Shown piece after piece: positions 51,801-59,776 of a DNA stretch of 64,000 nt. This DNA is from Clostridia bacterium (GTDB lineage Bacteria > Bacillota > Clostridia > Christensenellales > Borkfalkiaceae). Position 1 is the first letter of the stretch; every line of letters starts with the position of its first letter. The position numbers and the translations under genes are program-made. A model generated the notes under the pieces. That model was not told the origin of the DNA. It worked only from the letters and a program-made list of their open reading frames with translations, and searched no databases. Location: positions 25,844 through 89,843 of the forward strand of contig CAAGNQ010000027.1 in the NCBI GenBank assembly GCA_900771345.1, written 5' to 3'.

Positions 51801-52871
51801 TAATCTTGGGTCAACGCCTGTAACTTCTTCAAAGTTAACAACGTTATTAGCAATAATCTTGTGCTTTTCTCCATTAACGTCAGCATAGAATTCATTAATG
51901 CCTGCGTTTTGGATAGCCTCTGCAATCGGCTTAGAAATAATCGTTCCTGCCGTTGCTAAAACTTCGCCGTCTGGACTAATAACGTCCTCAGCAGAAGTTA
52001 GCCCGACGATTCTAGCGCCAAGTCTTAAACGCTTGTTGAATTTATATCTGCCAACTCTTGCAAGGTCGTATCTTCTAGCGTCGAAGAATAGATTCTTAAG
52101 ATGTTGCTTAACGGCTTCATCCGTTGGAATTTCACCCGGACGCAAACGACGGTATAACTCGATTAAACCATCACTCTCCGATTTACAAGTATCCTTGTCA
52201 ATAGTGTCACAAATCATCTTGTTATTATCGAAAAGGGAAATTAAAGCGTCGTTGCTTCCAAAACCGAGCGCGCGAAGAAGAACGGTAACAGGAAGTTTCC
52301 TCGTTCTATCAACGTGAACTGAAAGAACGTTTTGTGAATCCTGTTCAAATTCAAGCCAAGCACCTCTTGACGGAATAACCGTAGTATCAAACAATCTCTT
52401 TGCCGTTTTAACGTCAGTTCTAACTGCGTTATAAACGCCTGGAGAACGAACGAGTTGAGAAACGATAACTCTCTCTGCACCATTGATAATGAAAGAACCA
52501 TTATCAGTCATAAGAGGGAAATCACCCATAAACACGTCGTGGTCGATAACGCTATCGGTCAACTTATTGATAAGTCTAACTTTAACGTAAAGAGGAAGTG
52601 CATAGGTAGCATCTCTGTCACGGCACTCTTTTTCATCATACTGAGATTTTTCGCCTAGATGATAGTCTAAGAAATACATCTCAAAGTGGTCAGAGTAGTC
52701 GGTGATAGGAGAAAAATCTTCTAGCACCTCGCCGATACCTTCTTTAATAAAGGCATCATAGGAGTCTTTTTGGATTTTGACAAGGTAAGGGAGTTCAATA
52801 GCCTCTTTAATCTTGCTAAACGTTCTTCTCTTAACTTTGCCACAAATGGTTTCAGGTAGAATTCGTGTCAT
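48852..52871 (-). CDS. rpoB: RNA polymerase beta subunit with acidic C-terminal tail
   Basis: About 1,339 residues. The rifampicin region SSQLSQFMDQTNP, THKRKLSALGPGG is of the sensitive type, and MAGRHGNKGVISRILPESDMPF and PLGGKAQFGGQRFGEMEIWA are conserved. After the usual C-terminus the protein runs on for about 70-85 residues that are strongly acidic, ending DDLFDDIDDSFDEDNE. It is therefore longer than B. subtilis RpoB (1,193). The ATG at 52871 is used; the codon four residues upstream is GTG inside the ribosome site. It has its own promoter and a leader of about 220 bases, without rplJ or rplL upstream. Confidence 0.97.
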   Translation of the reverse strand: MTRILPETICGKVKRRTFSKIKEAIELPYLVKIQKDSYDAFIKEGIGEVLEDFSPITDYSDHFEMYFLDYHLGEKSQYDEKECRDRDATYALPLYVKVRLINKLTDSVIDHDVFMGDFPLMTDNGSFIINGAERVIVSQLVRSPGVYNAVRTDVKTAKRLFDTTVIPSRGAWLEFEQDSQNVLSVHVDRTRKLPVTVLLRALGFGSNDALISLFDNNKMICDTIDKDTCKSESDGLIELYRRLRPGEIPTDEAVKQHLKNLFFDARRYDLARVGRYKFNKRLRLGARIVGLTSAEDVISPDGEVLATAGTIISKPIAEAIQNAGINEFYADVNGEKHKIIANNVVNFEEVTGVDPRLFGLLKYVYYPTLSFSKEVCDMAREKGVENTAESLKKQINDIFYIAEKDLSQDEEKPEDKKNEEKAREVRIKFINACVRYYDLMENGLPEKISSEDRKTLRPLMDKLNHKHITVDDIVASVSVNLDLVYNINTIDNIDHLGNRRVRSVGELLQNQFRIGVARLERVIKERMATQDPKDVTPQGLINVRPVSSAIKEFFGSSQLSQFMDQTNPIAELTHKRKLSALGPGGLNRDRATFEVRDVHHSHYGRMCPIETPEGQNIGLISSLAAFAKVNEFGFIESPYRKVEHIVKENGEIETIVTEQVDYLTADEEDNYIVAQANEPLIDNKYFVNDRVSCRHRDEITEDVKEKMDYMDVSPKQLISVATALIPFLENDDTNRALMGSNMQRQAVPLLCPENAIVATGIERRIAYDSGVMVNAKKAGVVKTVASDAIVITEEDGTDTTYTLKKFERSNQGTCLNQRPIVDKGEKIAEGQTIADGPSTKNGELALGRNILVGFMSWEGYNYEDAILLSEKLVREDVFTTIHIEEHEIEARDTRLGEEEITRDIPNVGDDALKDLDEDGIIRVGAEVNSGDILVGKVTPKGETELTPEERLLRAIFGEKAREVRDTSLKVPHGEGGVVVDVKIFTRANKDELSPGVNKLVRVYIAQKRKISIGDKMAGRHGNKGVISRILPESDMPFMADGTPLQIVLNPLGVPSRMNIGQVLEVHLGLVCKQLGWKIATPVFDGASESDIKELLRENNIVNPDGEVDGKIQLYDGRTGEPFENRVTVGQMYMIKLIHLVDDKIHARSTGPYSLVTQQPLGGKAQFGGQRFGEMEIWALEAYGAAHILQEILTVKSDDVVGRVKTYESIVKGTNISEPGIPEAFKVLLKELQSLALDVKVLTENKEELAIKDFIESDIDDIPMVREKDNHEEVAIDEFNEEDIGETVFEDADTDEDLDDEFGFDTKNMFYDEDDEIDTTIPDADDLFDDIDDSFDEDNE

Positions 52872-53100
52872 TAAACAACACACTCCTTAAAAAATTTTTT
52901 ATTTTCTTTGCCGATTCGGTTTACAAAACAGAAAATATGTTCTATAATTACCTTGTCGGAGGCAATTTCGATAAAAGTCGGTTTTCAGTATTGTTTTTCT
53001 ACCGAATTCCCACTTCTTAAGTCGTGTTTTTTCAATTAAAAAATCGAAAAAAAGCGATAAGAATCGATATTAACCTATCATAATGCATTTTATAATGATA
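52872..53100 (-). promoter_or_regulatory. Long rpoB leader
   Basis: About 220 untranslated bases separate the promoter from rpoB. I see a hairpin AATTGCCT/AGGTAATT (52946-52967), complementary A/T tracts around 53034-53070 and a short CCGAATCGG palindrome, but no ORF, tRNA or terminator. The 330-base gap up to the divergent rqcP gene holds only this leader, the rpoB promoter and the rqcP start region. Confidence 0.5.
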
Positions 53101-53123
53101 CACTCATTCGTCAATATTGTCAA
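53095..53123 (-). promoter_or_regulatory. Promoter of rpoBC
   Basis: TTGACA (53118-53123) and TATCAT (53095-53100), 17-base spacer. A second, overlapping set (TTGACG, 16 bases, TAAAAT) lies slightly downstream. Confidence 0.75.
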
Positions 53124-53201
53124 GTAAATTTTTTATTTTTTTTGAATTATTTGTTTTTTCGGTATTTTTTGACAAAAAAACTGACTATATAAGGCAATTT
53201 T

Positions 53202-53447
53202 ATGAGAATAGATAAATATTTAAAAGTTTCAAGACTGCTCAAAAGGCGCTCGCTTGCACAAGAGGCTTGCGAGGGGCAAAGAATTTCTGTAAACGGCAAG
53301 ATAGTTAAGCCTTCTAAACAGGTCAAGGAGGGTGATATCGTGGAAATTGCCTTTAACAGTGGGGCTGTCAAGTTTCAAATTTTAATGATTAAAGAAACTG
53401 TTAAAAAGGAAGATGTTGATAAACTTTATCGAATTATAACGGAGTAA
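53202..53447 (+). CDS. rqcP: S4-domain RNA-binding protein RqcP
   Basis: 81 residues: an S4 domain MRIDKYLKVSRLLKRRSLAQ, followed by the small turn ISVNGKIVKPSKQVKEGDIVEI. This is the YabO/Hsp15 family. RqcP holds peptidyl-tRNA in place on obstructed 50S subunits while RqcH adds alanine tails. It is followed three bases later by ispDF. A weak AAGG lies before the ATG. Confidence 0.9.
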   Translation: MRIDKYLKVSRLLKRRSLAQEACEGQRISVNGKIVKPSKQVKEGDIVEIAFNSGAVKFQILMIKETVKKEDVDKLYRIITE

Positions 53448-53450
53448 ACT

Positions 53451-54563
53451 ATGAAAACGTCACTCATTTTAACCTGTGCCGGAAAGGGCGAAAGGGCTAA
53501 ATGCAATAAAAACAAATTGCTAGTTAAATCGAATGGAACAACTGCGCTTGAAATGGCTTTTAACTGTTTTTTTGATAGTGAAGTTATTGACGAATTTATC
53601 GTCACCTCATCTCAAGAAGACTATAAGGCTATTTGCTCGCTCGTTGGAGATAAGGCAAAAGTTGTTTTAGGTGGAAAAACAAGAACGGAATCTGTTAAAA
53701 ACGCATTGCAAGAAGTTACGGGCGAGATAGTTTTAATTCACGACGGCGCTAGACCTTTCGTTAACAAAAGAATTATTAGCGAATGCATTGACAGCGCTAA
53801 AAAATACGGAAGTGGAATAACGGCTTTCCCCTCTCGCGACACAGTTCTTTTTGCTGAAGATAATATTATTAAAAATTATTTAGGAAAAGGTGGTTTGTAT
53901 CTTGTTCAAACCCCACAAGCATTCCAAACGCAAGAAATTGTGAGGGCATATTCGCTTGCAGGAAACAGAGTTTTTAATGATGACGGAGAGGTTTATAAAG
54001 AGTATATAAAAGAGCCTCGCCTCGTGCTTGGCAGTAGTGATAATCTGAAGATTACCTACCCTGAAGATATGAATCTTTTAGATAAAAAAGAGATTAGATT
54101 TGGAGTTGGTTTTGATTGCCATAAACTCGTCGAAGGGAGAAAAATTATTTTAGGTGGGGTTGATATTCCTCACGATAAAGGGCTTTTAGGCCATTCTGAC
54201 GCTGATGTTTTAACTCACGCGATAATGGACGCAATTTTATCTGCCTTATCCCTCCGTGATATAGGTTATCACTTTAGCGATAAAGACACTAAATACAAAG
54301 ATGCCGATAGTATGAAACTGCTTGAAAAAGTTCTTGAAATGATTGACGAAAAGGGATATAAAGTTGATAGCATTTCTGCAACGATTATGGCAGAAAAACC
54401 AAAACTCTTGGCTTTTATTCCAAAGATTACGCGAAGTTTAGCCTCTGCCCTAAATTTACCGATAGAAAAAGTAGGGATAGGCGCAACGACGCTTGAAGGC
54501 TTAGGGTTTGTTGGCAGAGAAGAAGGAATATGCGCGCACGCAAACGCAGTATTAAGTAATTAA
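53451..54563 (+). CDS. ispDF: Bifunctional IspD-IspF of the MEP isoprenoid pathway
   Basis: 370 residues. Residues about 1-210 are IspD: a diverged nucleotide loop TCAGKGERAKCNKNKLL, LIHDGARPF, QTPQAFQT and DDGEVYKEY. From about 217 the IspF half begins, IRFGVGFDCHKL, with HSDADVLTHAIMDA and IMAEKPKL. The two halves make CDP-methylerythritol and the cyclic diphosphate intermediate. Fusion is common in alpha- and epsilon-proteobacteria and occasional in Firmicutes. A strong terminator follows. Confidence 0.95.
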   Translation: MKTSLILTCAGKGERAKCNKNKLLVKSNGTTALEMAFNCFFDSEVIDEFIVTSSQEDYKAICSLVGDKAKVVLGGKTRTESVKNALQEVTGEIVLIHDGARPFVNKRIISECIDSAKKYGSGITAFPSRDTVLFAEDNIIKNYLGKGGLYLVQTPQAFQTQEIVRAYSLAGNRVFNDDGEVYKEYIKEPRLVLGSSDNLKITYPEDMNLLDKKEIRFGVGFDCHKLVEGRKIILGGVDIPHDKGLLGHSDADVLTHAIMDAILSALSLRDIGYHFSDKDTKYKDADSMKLLEKVLEMIDEKGYKVDSISATIMAEKPKLLAFIPKITRSLASALNLPIEKVGIGATTLEGLGFVGREEGICAHANAVLSN

Positions 54564-54644
54564 ACGACGGTAGATTTTGCTATTCTGAATCGCTAGCGAG
54601 AGAATCTCAAAAAAATCTCAAAAGAAAAATCAAAATCATTGTAA

Positions 54645-54680
54645 AAAAATCGGCTGGGAAGTTTCCCAACCGATTTTTCG
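54645..54680 (+). terminator. Terminator of rqcP-ispDF (probably bidirectional)
   Basis: AAATCGGCTGGGAA pairs with TTCCCAACCGATTT apart from one mismatch; A and T runs flank it on both sides, between convergent genes. Confidence 0.85.
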
Positions 54681-54695
54681 TTATAATTTTTAATC

Positions 54696-56810
54696 TTACA
54701 TATTCCCATAAGTAGTGCCGTTATCGCCAGCAAATTTAATCAACGTTTCGTCTATAAATTCAGGTGTTTGGTCAAGCAAATCAATAGTCAAATCACCTTC
54801 TATTTCATTGTCCACGCCGTTATCAAGTTTAAACGTGCAGTTGATTGACTTAATCTCGTCAGCCTCGTAGTTTACCGTTATAGAACAACTGAAAAGTTCA
54901 CCAACGGCAAGACTGATGCCGTTTAGTTTGCCGTTATCATCATACGTCAAATCAATGGTCATAGACTTATCAGCAGGCACTAACTCTTCAGGTCCAAACG
55001 TTAGCACAATCTTTGTAAGTTTATTATCAGTATAAGTCATTGCAGCGTTTACCTTAAATTCAAATTCAGGATATTCGTATTCTTCAACAGTGGCAATCTC
55101 AAACGCCAAGTTGGTTAGGTTGCCCTCCGTATAGCTAGCAACAAGACTAGCGTCTACATCAAGCGCCGCCTCGAATTCCGTCCCTTTGTCTATAACCACA
55201 CTGATATCTAGTATTGCTTTTTCAAACTTGTCATTAGCATAATCAACGTCAAACGAACAGTCTAAATCTAAATAATCTTCTTCATCTGTTTCAGAATACA
55301 CGTCACCCGTCAAAGTAACCTTGTCGAATTTGCCCTTATCTTGTAGACATGCTAATGCAAAATCAACAGAAACGTCTATTCCTACGTCCTTTCCGTACGA
55401 TTGTTTAATGTCAGCCGAAAGAGTTATTTTTTCTCCGTTATCAATTTTAGTTCTCTCTATAATTCCACCAACATCAATAACCGAAAGATCATCTGTATAT
55501 CCCGTCTTTAAATCTACGTCAAGTTGAGCCTTAGTCAATTTTTTATGAGCGTCGTATTCAAGAATAGCCGCAATATCCACGTCAACTTCGTGTTGATTTA
55601 TAGTTTGTTCGCCAGAAATAACGTACATATCGAAGTTTGCGCTATATAACAACTCGTTGTCTGCGCCGTAAACGAAAGTAAGAGTCATTGTTTTAAGGCA
55701 TTTTTGCATCTCGGCAATTACGTGGTCGATTTCCTCTTCCATTCCGGTTTCATTTCCACCGAAAATATCAGAAAGAGCAACGTCGCCAAGTTTAACTTTG
55801 CCAACAGGCATTTCGACTTCAACTTCTAGATATTTTGCAAGATAATCATAAGCGCCCTCGTCACCACCTGCAATAATTTCAAAAGGCAGTCTGCCACCAG
55901 CAAATTTCATAATATCAACAATCTCTAGCATAAACGTTTCCACTTGTTTGCCTGAAAGTTCTGAAAGAAGAGGACTTGCAAGGTCTTTGAATGCTACAGT
56001 GTTATATAAATCTCTAAATTTTGCAGTAGAAACGTTTGTATCAATATAATTCGCTAGTGCTTTAACCTTGCTCAAAAGGTCAAGAGAAGTTGCCTTTATA
56101 TCAATAACCGTTTGCTTATTTGAAGTGCCTTCAACGTCAGTGGTTTCAGTCTTTAGATAAGATAGAATTCCTTTGGTTAAATCCAAAGCAAACTCTTGAA
56201 TTTTCTCATCAGCATAAGACGTTACTACTTTAGTAAAAAAGTTACTCATACCTAGCATATCACTAATCGGTCCACCGTCGAATTCGATATTGCCTAGTTT
56301 TTCTTTAAGTTTAGAAAGTTCGTCTAACCCTTGAACTAAATCCTCAGAACGATAAATGCTATCCCCACGCAAAAAGACAACGCCCGTGCCACCATCAAGT
56401 TTTACAAGTCCGTCGGCAAACAATCCTCCTTCAGTAAGGGCTGCTATAAATTCTGCAGAAAAAGTATTTTCACCTGTCTTTAACGTTCCTGAAGCCTTAA
56501 ACCCTTTGGTCAAAATCGACATTAGTTCTGGTGGGATTAGTCCGACAGTCCCCTCTTCACCTTTAACCTTTTGACAAACCGAACATTGCTCTTTGCCCGT
56601 TTGACTATTGAGAGCAAAAGTATGCTCTGCCTTTTCACTAATTTCGTCAGCGTGTTCACAAGTCGCTTTTTTCCAGTGATGAGTTTCATCACTAGTCCAT
56701 TCCGAACTGTAAGTATGAACGTGTTCGTCTTCATTGTTTCCACAAGCAATCGCTCCAAAACAACATATTGCCATTATTAACGACAACGTTACAACGAAAA
56801 TTTTTCTCAT
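54696..56810 (-). CDS. Large repetitive beta-rich lipoprotein
   Basis: 704 residues. A lipoprotein signal peptide ends in FGAIAC. Residues about 30-90 hold a small Cys/His module (EDEHVHTYSSEWTSDETHHW, then CEHADEIS, CSVCQK), a pattern seen near the N-terminus of lipoproteins of gut Firmicutes and possibly metal-binding. After that come many similar segments of the form YxDxKLTKxxLxVxL (for example HKKLTKAQLDVDLKTG, TEGNLTNLAFEIATV, DNKLTKIVLTFG, NGKLNGISLAVG), suggesting a long antiparallel beta sheet like LolA/LppX-type lipid-binding folds. Function unknown. It has its own promoter. Confidence 0.75.
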   Translation of the reverse strand: MRKIFVVTLSLIMAICCFGAIACGNNEDEHVHTYSSEWTSDETHHWKKATCEHADEISEKAEHTFALNSQTGKEQCSVCQKVKGEEGTVGLIPPELMSILTKGFKASGTLKTGENTFSAEFIAALTEGGLFADGLVKLDGGTGVVFLRGDSIYRSEDLVQGLDELSKLKEKLGNIEFDGGPISDMLGMSNFFTKVVTSYADEKIQEFALDLTKGILSYLKTETTDVEGTSNKQTVIDIKATSLDLLSKVKALANYIDTNVSTAKFRDLYNTVAFKDLASPLLSELSGKQVETFMLEIVDIMKFAGGRLPFEIIAGGDEGAYDYLAKYLEVEVEMPVGKVKLGDVALSDIFGGNETGMEEEIDHVIAEMQKCLKTMTLTFVYGADNELLYSANFDMYVISGEQTINQHEVDVDIAAILEYDAHKKLTKAQLDVDLKTGYTDDLSVIDVGGIIERTKIDNGEKITLSADIKQSYGKDVGIDVSVDFALACLQDKGKFDKVTLTGDVYSETDEEDYLDLDCSFDVDYANDKFEKAILDISVVIDKGTEFEAALDVDASLVASYTEGNLTNLAFEIATVEEYEYPEFEFKVNAAMTYTDNKLTKIVLTFGPEELVPADKSMTIDLTYDDNGKLNGISLAVGELFSCSITVNYEADEIKSINCTFKLDNGVDNEIEGDLTIDLLDQTPEFIDETLIKFAGDNGTTYGNM

Positions 56811-56847
56811 AACACTCTTTTACCTCCTCGTAGAGTTTTGTAAGTTT

Positions 56848-56876
56848 ATTGTAACACCTTTTTATTTTAATGTCAA
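56848..56876 (-). promoter_or_regulatory. Promoter of the 704-residue lipoprotein
   Basis: TTGACA (56871-56876) and TACAAT (56848-56853), 17-base spacer, TG extension; GAGGAGG ribosome site downstream. Confidence 0.75.
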
Positions 56877-56905
56877 TAATTATAAATAATTCCTTAATGA
56901 TATAA

Positions 56906-56940
56906 AAAAATTCGATAGAACATACATTCCATCGAATTTC
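56906..56940 (-). terminator. Terminator of rpsB-tsf
   Basis: AAATTCGAT pairs with ATCGAATTT, followed on the minus strand by a seven-T run. Confidence 0.85.
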
Positions 56941-57007
56941 TCATTATTTTTTGTCTTTTCGCAGTGTATTTGGTTAAAAATCAACTAGAGTTTGAGGAAA
57001 AGCCTTT

Positions 57008-57889
57008 TTATTTCTTCATTTGTGCTTCAACTTCAGCAGCAAAATCGTCATTTCTCTTTTCTAAGCCTTCACCCATCTCAAATCTAGTGAAACGCTTTAC
57101 TGAAAGAGTTTTTCCCATTTTGTCCCCAGCAGCCTTTACTAACTTTTCAATAGTAATGCTTGGGTCTTTAACGAATGCTTGGTTAACCAAACAGAATTCG
57201 TCATAATACTTTTTAACTCTACCCTCTACCATTCTATCAACGATAGCAGCAGGTTTGCCTTCATTAAGCGCTTGAGCCTTCAAGATTTCTTTCTCGTGTT
57301 CGATAACTTCTGCTGGAACTTCACTAGCATTTAAATAAAGTGGTTTTCCTGCAGCGATTTGAAGAGCAACGTCGTGCGCGAGTTCTCTTGCGCCGTCACA
57401 AGTGCAACCTTCGATTTCAACTAAAACGCCAACCTTTCCACCCATGTGGATATAACTTTCAACAACACCGTTTGAAGTTTCATATTTAACGAAACGACGA
57501 ATAGCAATCTTTTCGCCGATTTTTGCAGTTGCAGCAACAGTTTCATCAGCCTTAACAGCAACTAATGCGTCAATATCAGCAACCTCGTTGTTAAGAATAT
57601 AATCAGCAACGCCGTCAACGAATTCTTTATATTGGTCGCCCTTGGCAACGAAATCAGTTTCGCAGTTTACTTCTACTAATACGCCAGCATTAGCGCCGAG
57701 TTTAGCAGCAACGATTCCTTCTGCAGCAATTCTTGATGCCTTTTTAGCAGCAGTTGCAATACCTTTTTCTCTCAAAAAGTCAACGGCTTTGTCCATATCG
57801 CCATTAGTTTCTTTCAATGCCTTTTGGCAATCAGCAACACCAGCACCCGTTTTTTTACGGAGTTCCATTACATCTTTACTTGTAAACAT
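57008..57889 (-). CDS. tsf: Translation elongation factor Ts
   Basis: 293 residues. The N-terminal UBA-like segment reads DVMELRKKTGAGVADCQKAL, followed by VEVNCETDFVAKGD and the coiled-coil-containing core. It recycles EF-Tu from GDP to GTP. It follows rpsB by 22 bases, the usual order. Confidence 0.97.
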   Translation of the reverse strand: MFTSKDVMELRKKTGAGVADCQKALKETNGDMDKAVDFLREKGIATAAKKASRIAAEGIVAAKLGANAGVLVEVNCETDFVAKGDQYKEFVDGVADYILNNEVADIDALVAVKADETVAATAKIGEKIAIRRFVKYETSNGVVESYIHMGGKVGVLVEIEGCTCDGARELAHDVALQIAAGKPLYLNASEVPAEVIEHEKEILKAQALNEGKPAAIVDRMVEGRVKKYYDEFCLVNQAFVKDPSITIEKLVKAAGDKMGKTLSVKRFTRFEMGEGLEKRNDDFAAEVEAQMKK

Positions 57890-57911
57890 AATATTATTCT
57901 CCCTTTTTTAA

Positions 57912-58661
57912 TTATTCAGCGTCTTTAGCAATTTCTTCAGTAGCCTCAACTTGCTCTGCTACTGCTTCCATTTGTTCGCCCTGGTTAGCCTCGATAACTG
58001 CATCAGCAATTACAGACGCAATAAGTTTTACTGCACGAATAGCGTCGTCATTACCTGGAATAACGTGGTCGATAAGGTCTGGGTCACAGTTAGTATCAGT
58101 AATAGCAACGATAGGAATGTTAAGTTTTCTTGCTTCCATAACTGCAATATCTTCTTGTGATGGGTCAACGATAAACATAAGACCTGGAAGACTTCTCATC
58201 TCTTTGATACCACCGAGGTTTGCTTCAAGTTTATCCCTTTCAATCTTGAGTTGGCTAACTTCTTTTTTAGGAAGAAGGTCAAACTCACCCATTTTTTCCA
58301 TATTGTTTAGTTTGTTAAGTCTATCAATTCTTGACCTGATAGTCTTAAAGTTTGTGAGCGTGCCACCAAGCCATCTAGAGTTGATGTAGTATTGACCACA
58401 TCTTTCAGCCTCTTCTTTGATAGCCTCTTGAGCCTGCTTTTTAGTACCAACGAAAAGAACGCTTTTACCTTTTTTAACCGTTTCAACAACGAATGGATAA
58501 ACGTCATTTTCAATTAAATCCACCGTCATTTCAAGGTCAACGATATGAATACCGTTTCTTTCACCAAAAATATACTTCTTCATTTTTGGATTCCAACGTC
58601 TTGTTTGGTGACCAAAGTGAACTCCCGTTTCGAGGAGTTGTTTCATAGTAATAACTGCCAT
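57912..58661 (-). CDS. rpsB: Small ribosomal subunit protein uS2
   Basis: 249 residues with LLETGVHFGHQTRRWNPKM, GIHIVDLEMT, YINSRWLGGTLTNFKTI and PIVAITDTNCDPDLIDHVIPGND. S2 joins late in 30S assembly. The start has two ribosome sites in a row (AAGGAGG and CGGAGG) and a stable leader hairpin that could be an S2 autoregulatory site. Confidence 0.97.
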   Translation of the reverse strand: MAVITMKQLLETGVHFGHQTRRWNPKMKKYIFGERNGIHIVDLEMTVDLIENDVYPFVVETVKKGKSVLFVGTKKQAQEAIKEEAERCGQYYINSRWLGGTLTNFKTIRSRIDRLNKLNNMEKMGEFDLLPKKEVSQLKIERDKLEANLGGIKEMRSLPGLMFIVDPSQEDIAVMEARKLNIPIVAITDTNCDPDLIDHVIPGNDDAIRAVKLIASVIADAVIEANQGEQMEAVAEQVEATEEIAKDAE

Positions 58662-58702
58662 AATTTTACCTCCGTTCTGCCTCCTTGCAATCTTTGTTTT
58701 TT

Positions 58703-58751
58703 AGGTTACATTCCCGATTGAAAACGTTTATTTTCGGGAGCACGAAAACCT
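58703..58751 (-). promoter_or_regulatory. Hairpin leader of rpsB
   Basis: AGGTT/AACCT and TCCCGA/TCGGGA pair into a long interrupted hairpin (plus-strand arms 58703-58717 and 58734-58751) ahead of rpsB. rpsB leaders bound by S2 are known in other bacteria; this one is assigned by position and shape only. Confidence 0.5.
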
Positions 58752-58784
58752 AAAGGATATACAAGTGCGAATTTTTGCTTGTAT

Positions 58785-58813
58785 ATTTTAGCACATAGCC
58801 TTTTAAATTGCAA
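58785..58813 (-). promoter_or_regulatory. Promoter of rpsB-tsf
   Basis: TTGCAA (58808-58813) and TAAAAT (58785-58790), 17-base spacer, TG extension. Confidence 0.7.
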
Positions 58814-58817
58814 ACAA

Positions 58818-58850
58818 AAAAGAGTGAATTATAAAAAATTTCACTCTTTT
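58818..58850 (-). terminator. Terminator of ruvX-DUF1292
   Basis: AGAGTGAA pairs with TTCACTCT, followed on the minus strand by a T run. Confidence 0.8.
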
Positions 58851-58875
58851 TTATATCTTTTATTAATTTTTTGCT

Positions 58876-59250
58876 TTATTCTGCATCTGGCTCTAGGCTT
58901 TCTGCCTCTTCAGCGAGTTCGTCCTCTTCAAGCACTCTGCAAAACTCTTCAAATACTTCGTCAAGAAGCGCCTCGTCCTCAATAGGTAATAGGTCAGCCG
59001 TTTCCTCGTCGTCCCCAGCAAGTTCAAAAATAACCAAATCGTCTTCCTCAATGCCCTCAATCTGCTCTGCTGGTTCAAAAGCAGAATAATTCTTGCCCTT
59101 GTATTCAATAGTGCCAACAAAATAGAATTTTAACTTCTTTCCATCGTCAGTAGTTAGTTCAACAATATCCTCTTCATCACAGCAGTCACATTCACAGCCT
59201 TCGCCGTGCTCGTCACAACCACAAGTGCATTTCTTTTCCTTTTCGCTCAT
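58876..59250 (-). CDS. DUF1292 (YrzB) protein with Cys-rich N-terminus
   Basis: About 124 residues. The DUF1292 core reads DIVELTTDDGKKLKFYFVGTIEYKGKNYSAF, then DLVIFELAG. The protein is very acidic. Ahead of the core is a cluster of six cysteines and a His (CTCGCDEHGEGCECDCC), which looks able to bind metal. yrzB homologues lie after yrrK/ruvX in many Firmicutes, as here, and their function is unknown. The ATG at 59250 follows AAGGAG; it lies just before the ruvX stop, giving no overlap with a longer start. Confidence 0.85.
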   Translation of the reverse strand: MSEKEKKCTCGCDEHGEGCECDCCDEEDIVELTTDDGKKLKFYFVGTIEYKGKNYSAFEPAEQIEGIEEDDLVIFELAGDDEETADLLPIEDEALLDEVFEEFCRVLEEDELAEEAESLEPDAE

Positions 59251-59263
59251 AATAATTCTCCTT

Positions 59264-59695
59264 TTATTTTTGGTTTTTTGTTTTATTTTTGTCATTTAAA
59301 AATCCCTGCAAAATAGTCGCCGCGGCTAGACTGTCCACAAACTGCTTGCGCTCCTGCCTACTTTTCCCTTGGCTTATAAGCGTATCCTCTGCCTCGCAGG
59401 TCGAACAGCGCTCGTCGACGGTAAACACCTCAACGCTTAGGATTTCTTTAAGTTTTTCAATAAAAAATTCTGCTTTTTGCGTTTGAATGGAGGGCGAGCC
59501 GTCAAAATTTACCGGAAGCCCACAAACTAGCGCAGTTATTCCTTTATCCTTAACGTACCCTTTAATTTTTTCAAGGTCAAGCCTTAAATTTTTTCTAGAG
59601 TATGTTTCAACCGGCAGTGCGTATGAATTAAACGGGTCGGATACGGCAACGCCTATTCTCTTATCGCCTATATCAAGGCACAAAAATCTTTCCAC
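59264..59695 (-). CDS. ruvX: Putative Holliday junction resolvase / pre-16S rRNA nuclease YqgF
   Basis: 143 residues with the RNase H-like start FLCLDIGDKRIGVAVSDP, LVCGLPVNFDGSPS and DERCSTCEAEDTL. YqgF trims pre-16S rRNA and may also act in recombination. The start codon is GTG and it lies exactly six bases after a TATAAT box, with an AAAAGG sequence directly abutting it, so this mRNA should be leaderless. DUF1292 follows 13 bases later. Confidence 0.92.
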   Translation of the reverse strand: MERFLCLDIGDKRIGVAVSDPFNSYALPVETYSRKNLRLDLEKIKGYVKDKGITALVCGLPVNFDGSPSIQTQKAEFFIEKLKEILSVEVFTVDERCSTCEAEDTLISQGKSRQERKQFVDSLAAATILQGFLNDKNKTKNQK

Positions 59696-59701
59696 CCTTT
59701 T

Positions 59702-59730
59702 ATTATATCACACTTTAACTCTTTTTACAA
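59702..59730 (-). promoter_or_regulatory. Promoter of ruvX
   Basis: TTGTAA (59725-59730) and TATAAT (59702-59707), 17-base spacer. The predicted transcription start coincides with the GTG start codon. Confidence 0.7.
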
Positions 59731-59732
59731 TA

Positions 59733-59760
59733 CAAAAAGGTAGGTTTTTGCCTACCCTTT
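59733..59760 (-). terminator. Terminator after the 52-residue protein
   Basis: GGTAGG pairs with CCTACC around a short loop, followed on the minus strand by TTTTTG. Confidence 0.75.
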
Positions 59761-59776
59761 TAATCTTTTTACAATA

